Below are positions 1 to 4,408 of a stretch of DNA of 6,952 nt, in pieces. The notes below the pieces were generated by a model, which saw only the letters and a program-made list of their open reading frames with translations, was not told the origin of the DNA and searched no databases. Source of the DNA: Acidobacteriota bacterium (GTDB lineage Bacteria > Acidobacteriota > Terriglobia > Versatilivoradales > Versatilivoraceae); the NCBI GenBank assembly GCA_026706225.1, contig JAPOZE010000466.1:1-6952 (forward strand), read 5' to 3'. The translations under genes and the position numbers were made by a program. Numbering within the stretch: the first letter of the stretch is position 1; each line of letters starts with the position of its first letter.

Positions 1-267
1 TGCTACGGCCTGTTCATCGGCTGGCACTATTCCTGCGGTTCCAGGTACGACAGCGAATTTTGGCGCCACGCTCGCGACCAGGCCTGGCCACAGTACCGAA
101 AGGCGGCCGACCCCGGGGTGGTGGGTTGCGCCGCGCTTACCAGATTCGACGATATGATCCGACTGATGAACCAGCCGGTCATCGACAAATCGGACTGGAA
201 TCGGATGTGCGCCGTCCCGCTCACCAGTTACTGCCAGGTGTCCCAGGGGCTCGGGTGCTGGTCTTGA
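1..267 (+). CDS. Unrecognised protein, C-terminal 88 residues (5' truncated)
   Basis: The frame is open from the first base and ends at TGA 265-267; the start lies left of the window. Nearly every codon ends in G or C, as in the neighbouring genes, which supports real coding. The visible 88 residues are rich in aromatic residues (six Trp, with Tyr and Phe) and contain six Cys. They begin CYGLFIGWHY and end QVSQGLGCWS. No transmembrane segment, repeat or domain signature is apparent and I do not recognise the family. The Cys and Trp content would suit a compact exported or metal/disulfide-containing domain, but that is a guess. It is the only + strand gene and converges on the GH32/43-like gene, with 7 bp between the two stop codons. 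Confidence 0.75.
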   Translation, partial: CYGLFIGWHYSCGSRYDSEFWRHARDQAWPQYRKAADPGVVGCAALTRFDDMIRLMNQPVIDKSDWNRMCAVPLTSYCQVSQGLGCWS

Positions 268-274
268 CCGGGGC

Positions 275-1870
275 TCAACCCTCCTCCAGGAACTGGAAGC
301 TGAACAGCTCGGCGTTTTGCAGGAAGAAGTGCAGCTTCAGGAATCTCCCGGCGGGTATCCTGGATTGACCGCGCCACCTCAGCGGACAACTCACGCTGTC
401 GGTGTCAACGGTCAGGCAGTTTTGCCGCTCGAAGCCAGGCAGCACTTTCCCCTGTCCGTCGGCGATGGCCGCCTGCAGCCGGCCTCCGGGGTGGCATTTC
501 AGGTTGACGATCAGGCTGCCGCCGCTGGGAAAAACGGGCCGGGTCGCCAGAATCCCGGTGCGGGCCGGGCCCGCGGCCAGCGAGACGAAGCGGTCCCGCT
601 TCATTGTGGCCAGGCCCAGGGCGTAGTTCACTCCCTCCAGCTTGCCGCTCTCGGCAACCTCCAGCCCCTCGTGGAATCCCACCATCCACCAGTCGTGGTG
701 GACGTTGGCGCCGCCGTGGTACACGTAGAGGTCGTCTCCCACCTCGATCGGCTTGCTGCACACGGTGCACATGGTGGGATACCAGCTTCCCTCGTCCCCC
801 GGAGCCAGCCAGGGCTGTCCCGGACGGATCCGCTTGAAGTCCTTTCCGTTGCGCGAATAGGCCAACTGGACGTCCATGGTGTTGTCGGTGTTGTGGAGGA
901 TGTTGAGCAGCCCCAGCCAGTCGTCGCCGATCCGGAACTGCTCCATGCCGTAGAACTCGTCGTCGATGTTGTCGTGGTCGTGGTCGGGAACGACCAGCGG
1001 CGTGGGGGTGGACCAGTGGATCATGTCGCTGCTCTCCATCCGGAAAATGCGCCGCCGCCGTTCCTGCGCGAACCGATGGGGATAGCTGGGAGCAATCCAG
1101 CCGCCGTCGGTGGGGTTGCGCATGTCCTGGACGACGTTGGAGCCCATGTTGGGGTGGCGTCCGTTCAGGCGGTAGATGCCCGATTCCGGATCGATGGAGA
1201 CCGTCACCACGTCGCCTGCGACCGAGCCGCAGTGGCCGTAGCGAACCGGCTCCGAGTGAACCTTCCAGTGGATCCCGTCGCTCGAATAAGCGCTGCGGAA
1301 GGTCCCGCCGCTCGGGTCTTCGGCCTCCGGGCTGGCCCCGCCTTCGAAAATCGCCTTGTAGCGGCGGGACGGGTCGGTCTCGAGCCTGTCCAGCAGGACG
1401 TAGGCGCAGTGGGCCGGTCCTACCGGCTCGTAGCCGCCGAGCACCACGTTGGTGGGTTGGCCCTTTTCGGTCACGATTTCCAACTCGGGTTTTTCCCAGG
1501 CGATCCCGTCTTCGGACCGGGCGTACAGCACCCGGGAGGGACAGGAGCGGTGAAGGTCCAGGCAGAGCTTGCGGTCCGATGGGCGGACCCAGGAGGCCGC
1601 CCGGGAGAAGTCCTCGATCTGCCAGTCCTCGTACCAGCACTTGAAGAGGCCGTCCTGCGGATCCCGAATCACGTTCCAGGTATTGCAGGTGAAGTAGAGC
1701 ACGTGCTCCCAGGGGCGGTCCTTGACCAGGAGGGGCCGGTCGCCCGCCGGTTGGGGCGAATGGAAGCGCCGCGTCAGATTCTGGGTCTGCTCCAGCAGCA
1801 GGTCGTCGAAGAAAAACTGCCGGCGGTTGCCCACGCGAAGATAGACGCTGTCGGAGATGAGAGAACTCAT
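275..1870 (-). CDS. GH32/GH43-like five-bladed beta-propeller protein
   Basis: A 531-residue protein. The N-terminus carries the motif FFFDDLLLEQTQNLTRRFHSP (split here as FFFDDLLLE, residues 19-27, then TRRFHSP, 33-39), typical of bacterial proteins loosely annotated 'glycosyl hydrolase family 32 N-terminal'. Propeller blades show as repeated 'S-x-DG-x-x-W' strands: ARSEDGIAW (117-125), AYSSDGIHW (194-202), MESSDMIHW (278-286) and AYSRNGKDF (337-345). Acidic and His-rich loops at 296-309 (DHDHDNIDDEFYGM) and 389-395 are candidate active-site or metal-site positions. Residues 440-531 form a beta-sandwich-like tail (GGSLIVNLKCHPGG, then FLKLHFFLQNAELFSFQF), as in GH32-type enzymes. No signal peptide is visible, so the product may be cytoplasmic. 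ATG 1870 is preceded by AAGG at a 6-nt gap; the frame upstream is closed by a TAA with no other ATG. The likely role is hydrolysis or binding of a sugar chain; the substrate cannot be read from sequence. It lies downstream of the sialidase on the same strand. Confidence 0.82.
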   Translation of the reverse strand: MSSLISDSVYLRVGNRRQFFFDDLLLEQTQNLTRRFHSPQPAGDRPLLVKDRPWEHVLYFTCNTWNVIRDPQDGLFKCWYEDWQIEDFSRAASWVRPSDRKLCLDLHRSCPSRVLYARSEDGIAWEKPELEIVTEKGQPTNVVLGGYEPVGPAHCAYVLLDRLETDPSRRYKAIFEGGASPEAEDPSGGTFRSAYSSDGIHWKVHSEPVRYGHCGSVAGDVVTVSIDPESGIYRLNGRHPNMGSNVVQDMRNPTDGGWIAPSYPHRFAQERRRRIFRMESSDMIHWSTPTPLVVPDHDHDNIDDEFYGMEQFRIGDDWLGLLNILHNTDNTMDVQLAYSRNGKDFKRIRPGQPWLAPGDEGSWYPTMCTVCSKPIEVGDDLYVYHGGANVHHDWWMVGFHEGLEVAESGKLEGVNYALGLATMKRDRFVSLAAGPARTGILATRPVFPSGGSLIVNLKCHPGGRLQAAIADGQGKVLPGFERQNCLTVDTDSVSCPLRWRGQSRIPAGRFLKLHFFLQNAELFSFQFLEEG

Positions 1871-1910
1871 GGCTAGCCTTGCCTTATTCGAACAAAAGAA
1901 AAAGAGTTAT

Positions 1911-1930
1911 CCACCAAGGGCCACCAAGTG
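1911..1930. repeat. Tandem 10-bp repeat, CCACCAAGGG/CCACCAAGTG
   Basis: Two adjacent 10-bp units, identical except at position 9, sit about 40 bp upstream of the GH32/43-like start codon, after an A-rich stretch (1891-1905). Similar short tandem units built on CCACCAAG or CCACGAAG occur as dispersed intergenic elements in several bacterial phyla (from memory, not checked here). On the transcribed strand this reads as a tandem TTGGTGG sequence and would lie in the 5' leader or promoter region. No convincing -35/-10 pair could be assigned. Confidence 0.55.
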
Positions 1931-1951
1931 TGAACGTGAGCAGGCGCCACC

Positions 1952-1975
1952 CGGGAGCGCGGGCGTCCCGCCCGC
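1952..1975. repeat. GC-rich palindromic dispersed repeat ('SAGVPPA' element)
   Basis: GCGGGC (1959-1964) and GCCCGC (1970-1975) form a perfect 6-bp stem around the 5-nt loop GTCCC. An overlapping alternative stem pairs CGGGA (1952-1956) with TCCCG (1966-1970), so two mutually exclusive hairpins share the same bases. Read on the + strand the sequence gives GSAGVPPACT, a peptide string often seen in spurious frames of Acidobacteriota, Planctomycetota, Verrucomicrobiota and relatives because this palindrome is dispersed between their genes. It has no U-tract, so a simple intrinsic terminator is not evident, although it lies about 35 bp past the sialidase stop and could protect the 3' end of that mRNA. 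Confidence 0.6.
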
Positions 1976-2008
1976 ATGCACTCCCGTTGCGTGCCGCTCG
2001 GTTTCCCC

Positions 2009-2045
2009 CTTCACCCTTCTCTCTTCACCCTTCTCACTTCATCCT
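2009..2045. repeat. 14-bp pyrimidine tandem repeat overlapping the sialidase stop
   Basis: The units are CTTCACCCTTCTCT (2009-2022), CTTCACCCTTCTCA (2023-2036, one mismatch) and a decayed partial third copy, CTTCATCCT (2037-2045). The tract is almost pure C/T on the + strand, with single A residues. It contains the TGA stop of the sialidase (2011-2013) and encodes its last residues, RRVKREG. Those residues therefore look repeat-derived rather than part of the conserved fold. Confidence 0.7.
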
Positions 2046-3192
2046 CCCCCCGGGTCAGCCATGCCAGGTCGAACCTGGCGAAGGTGATCTTTTCATAGGG
2101 GGTCCGGTCGCCCCTCTCGTAGAGGCAGCCGGCCGTCATGTCGGGAAGCACCGTCAGGCAGGAGTAGGCGGACGGCCCGGCGTGAATCTGCCGGGAGACG
2201 GGCCAGGTGCAGCCCTCGTCGTAGCTGAGACGAACCGTCATGTTCCTGCGCTCCAGGGCGGCCGGGTTGGAAAAGAGGAGCCGGTCCCGGTCGTGATCCA
2301 GCCGGTTGGTGAAGTTGGAGAGGCTGGCCTGGCAGCGAGGCTCGATGAGTGCAGAGTCCAGGCTGACTTTTGACCAGCTCATACCCCCGTCGGCGCTTCT
2401 GCTGGTTCTGCGCCGGTTCCCCTCGGTGCCGCGCATGTTGAGCAGAAGGGTTCCGTCGCTCAGCTCGGCCACCTGGCTCTCGTTGGTGGTCCCGTTGGTG
2501 TAGGCTTCGCCGCCGATCGTCCAGGATTCTCCGTGGTCGTCGCTGAAGACCACGTGAGAGGCCGCGTAGCCGTCCTTTACGAAATACTTGGGGACGACCA
2601 GGCGTCCGCTTCGCATCTGCATGCCCTTGCCGGGTCCGGGGGATCCGGAGTTCCACTCGGGCTTCTTGAACATGGGCGTCAGGTCGATCCTGTCCGACCA
2701 GGTCAGGCCGTCGTCGGTGCTCTTGATGGCCCAGTACATGAAGGTGTCGCCGGACAGTCCCGGCTTGGCCGTGCGGGTGCCGACACCCTCCGGACAGTAG
2801 ACGGTGAAGACCCAGATCGTGCCCGTTCGCCGGTCCACCAGTCCGCAGGAGTCGGCGGTGGCTCCCTCGCCGACGTCCAGCAACACCTGGAGCGGCCCCC
2901 AGGTCCTGCCCTGGTCGGTGCTCCGTTTCATGACCAGGTCGATGTTGTTGGGCGGATCTCCGGGCTTTTCCACGCGGGCGTCGCAGAACGCCAGCAGAGT
3001 TCCCCGGGTGGAGGTGAGCAGCACCGGGATGCGAAACTGCGAAATGCCGTCCTGACCGGCGACGAACACGTCGGTCTGTTGGAAGAGGCCGGTCCGCGAT
3101 TGTTCGGTTTCCGGCCCGCCGGAATCCGGACCGCAAGTCGCAGTGCACAGCATCGACGCCGCCAGCAGACAGTGCGCAAGGGATGTCTTCAC
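2011..3192 (-). CDS. Exo-alpha-sialidase (neuraminidase, GH33), exported
   Basis: A 393-residue six-bladed propeller enzyme that releases terminal sialic acid from glycoconjugates with retention. The FRIP motif is at 53-56 (Arg54, first of the arginine triad). Five Asp boxes lie at 91-98 STDQGRTW, 158-165 STDDGLTW, 217-224 SDDHGESW, 266-273 SADGGMSW and 323-330 SYDEGCTW. Asp79 (PGDPP loop) is the likely acid/base. Glu238 and Arg254 are 16 residues apart, as in characterised bacterial sialidases. Arg321 completes the triad and Tyr343 (SAYS) is the probable nucleophile, followed by the usual GCLYERGD. GTG 3192 is chosen because AGGAG lies 7 nt upstream and because the protein then begins with a signal sequence (KTSLAHCLLAASML). 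The candidate lipid Cys20 (TATC) is a poor lipobox, so lipoprotein or periplasmic/secreted status is open. The frame stays open upstream to 3624, but that stretch overlaps the lipoprotein gene and carries no sialidase features. The lipoprotein gene is 13 bp upstream, suggesting co-transcription and perhaps a shared surface role. Confidence 0.93.
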   Translation of the reverse strand: MKTSLAHCLLAASMLCTATCGPDSGGPETEQSRTGLFQQTDVFVAGQDGISQFRIPVLLTSTRGTLLAFCDARVEKPGDPPNNIDLVMKRSTDQGRTWGPLQVLLDVGEGATADSCGLVDRRTGTIWVFTVYCPEGVGTRTAKPGLSGDTFMYWAIKSTDDGLTWSDRIDLTPMFKKPEWNSGSPGPGKGMQMRSGRLVVPKYFVKDGYAASHVVFSDDHGESWTIGGEAYTNGTTNESQVAELSDGTLLLNMRGTEGNRRRTSRSADGGMSWSKVSLDSALIEPRCQASLSNFTNRLDHDRDRLLFSNPAALERRNMTVRLSYDEGCTWPVSRQIHAGPSAYSCLTVLPDMTAGCLYERGDRTPYEKITFARFDLAWLTRGEDEVRRVKREG

Positions 3193-3199
3193 GGGTGAA

Positions 3200-3204
3200 C
3201 TCCT
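3200..3204 (-). promoter_or_regulatory. Ribosome binding site deciding the sialidase GTG start
   Basis: AGGAG on the - strand lies 7 nt before GTG 3192. It sits in the 13-bp gap just after the lipoprotein stop (3206-3208). Its optimal spacing fixes the GTG start over the in-frame ATG far upstream at 3624 and over the internal ATG at codon 14. Confidence 0.85.
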
Positions 3205-3205
3205 C

Positions 3206-4222
3206 TCAGGATGCAGTCGCTTCGGTTTGGGGAAGAGCCGTGCCACGCGCCATCGTTCCACCGGGCGGTGAATCGAGGGCGTAAAGGGTGGTGGATACCG
3301 GTCGATGATCCACGGCCGAATGGCGATCGGTCTGAAACAGCTTGCGCAATCGGTCGAAGGGCAGAGGCGGTTTCCATCCGCTGAAGAGACGCTTGCGGAT
3401 TCGGGCGACCTGCTCGCCCGTGAGGGGCGGATTGCGGCGCGGGAGATGGCCGTGGGGCCGGTAGGTAGCCCCCGACAGAATGGAAGTCGGCTTCTCGAGG
3501 AAACAGCGCACCCGGTCGAATGAGCGATAGTCGAGGTAGGCCCACTGAAAATCGTCGAACTCCAGGCTGCGGCCCACCTCGGTCCGATCGGGGTCCAGCA
3601 GCACCACCGGGCCGGTTTCGACACGGAAGGTGTGGTCCGGGTTTCCGTCGGCCCATTTTACCGGGTACTCGATCCGGTAGCCGCGGGAAGGATCCTCCCC
3701 CACGAACTCGCTGACAGCCACCAGGGGACGCCAGGACTGGACGGCTTGGCGAATCTCCTCACCGGAACTCAGCAGCCGGGCCGGACCGGGCTGAAGGCGC
3801 CAGCCGCTGGAGTGGAACCGGTCCACTCCCGGCCGGCTGGGGTTGAGGTTGTAGGAGGAGGTGTGAACGCGTCGGATCAGCACATGCTTCCGGGAAAAGA
3901 TCATCCAGAAGTCGTAGCCCGGATCGAGGTGGTCGGACGGCGGGTCGGACCTCAGGCCGGTCTGGGTCCGGACGGTCAGGAAGTATTGGTCCGAGCGGCC
4001 GCTGGAACGGTCGAAGACCTCGCAGCGGCATTCAATCTGGATGCGGACCAGGATCTTCCGGTTCTTGGGGATGTAGTAACAGAAAGAACGTGAAAAATCG
4101 GTGGCGGTGGTTTCGGAAGGCTCCGACCGGCGGTTCAGGCAGGCAGCCAGGGGCAGAGAGCTCAGAGACAGGGCGCCGGCCAGCCAGGTCCGGCGGTTGA
4201 CGGCCTTTGAGGGGATTGCCAT
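3206..4222 (-). CDS. Lipoprotein of unknown function with Tat-like signal
   Basis: A 338-residue protein that I cannot assign to a family. The N-terminus combines a twin-arginine-like motif (NRRTWLAG, Arg10-Arg11) with a hydrophobic stretch and an exact lipobox, LAAC (25-28). The mature protein should therefore be lipidated on Cys28, possibly after export in a folded state. There are no other membrane segments. The mature part is rich in Arg, Tyr and Trp and predicted mostly beta, with features such as ILVRIQIECRCEVF (57-70), YDFWMIFSRKHVLIRRVHTS (103-122), a DPDRTEVGRSLEFDDFQWAYLD segment (210-231) and a helical stretch LTGEQVARIRKRLF (267-280). The C-terminal 40 residues look disordered. 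Pairing with the sialidase suggests a surface glycan-binding or accessory role, which is inference only. ATG 4222 has AAGGAG 4 nt upstream. Confidence 0.82.
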   Translation of the reverse strand: MAIPSKAVNRRTWLAGALSLSSLPLAACLNRRSEPSETTATDFSRSFCYYIPKNRKILVRIQIECRCEVFDRSSGRSDQYFLTVRTQTGLRSDPPSDHLDPGYDFWMIFSRKHVLIRRVHTSSYNLNPSRPGVDRFHSSGWRLQPGPARLLSSGEEIRQAVQSWRPLVAVSEFVGEDPSRGYRIEYPVKWADGNPDHTFRVETGPVVLLDPDRTEVGRSLEFDDFQWAYLDYRSFDRVRCFLEKPTSILSGATYRPHGHLPRRNPPLTGEQVARIRKRLFSGWKPPLPFDRLRKLFQTDRHSAVDHRPVSTTLYALDSPPGGTMARGTALPQTEATAS

Positions 4223-4226
4223 GAGT

Positions 4227-4232
4227 CTCCTT
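4227..4232 (-). promoter_or_regulatory. Ribosome binding site of the lipoprotein gene
   Basis: AAGGAG (followed by A) on the - strand, 4 nt before ATG 4222. It is a strong Shine-Dalgarno match with slightly short spacing and supports the start that yields an intact Tat/lipobox signal. Confidence 0.8.
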
Positions 4233-4246
4233 GCGAACCGGAGAAT

Positions 4247-4263
4247 CCGGCTCCGGGAGCCGG
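4247..4263 (-). other. Perfect hairpin in the lipoprotein gene leader
   Basis: CCGGCTC (4247-4253) pairs perfectly with GAGCCGG (4257-4263) around a 3-nt loop. In the - strand transcript the stem ends about 24 nt before the start codon and 14 nt before the AAGGAG. There is no U-run after it on either strand, so a rho-independent terminator is unlikely. It could stabilise the leader or shape translation. Confidence 0.45.
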
Positions 4264-4281
4264 CGGCCAGGGTTCAAGTCC

Positions 4282-4293
4282 GGGTCCGGACCC
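4282..4293. other. 12-bp perfect palindrome GGGTCCGGACCC
   Basis: An uninterrupted inverted repeat of GGGTCC/GGACCC in the 186-bp spacer, about 60 bp upstream of the lipoprotein start. It could be a dimeric regulator site for the lipoprotein-sialidase unit, or chance in GC-rich DNA. The remainder of the spacer (4294-4408) shows no recognisable gene, RNA or terminator. Confidence 0.3.
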
Positions 4294-4408
4294 CTTGGCT
4301 CGTCCGGTGAATCCGAGCTTCGATCGGGTCTACCATCGCGGGCCCCGGCAGGAAAGGCACTCCCGGTTCCTCATCCCTCCGCCACCCGCCTCGGCATATC
4401 GGCCTCGA

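Noticed and set aside
317..1876. Long + strand open frame (519 codons) opposite the GH32/43-like gene
   Set aside because: It is the antisense shadow of a high-GC gene: its low-complexity Val/Asp/His runs mirror the His/Asp loop of the real protein, and the - strand frame has recognisable propeller motifs.
1871..1935. Possible sigma-70 promoter before the GH32/43-like gene
   Set aside because: The A/T-rich stretch and TTGGTG strings do not give a -35/-10 pair at 16-18 bp spacing, so no promoter is called.
3193..3624. N-terminal extension of the sialidase frame to an ATG at 3624
   Set aside because: It overlaps the lipoprotein gene almost completely, lacks sialidase features, and would bury the signal sequence; the GTG at 3192 has a well-spaced AGGAG.
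4264..4295. tRNA-like T-loop string GGTTCAAGTCC at 4271-4281
   Set aside because: The flanking bases form only three of five T-stem pairs, and no acceptor, D or anticodon arms can be built around it.
4364..4408. Possible terminator after the GCS2-CBS stop
   Set aside because: No stable stem followed by a U-run is present on the - strand; only a short direct repeat GCCTCG is seen.
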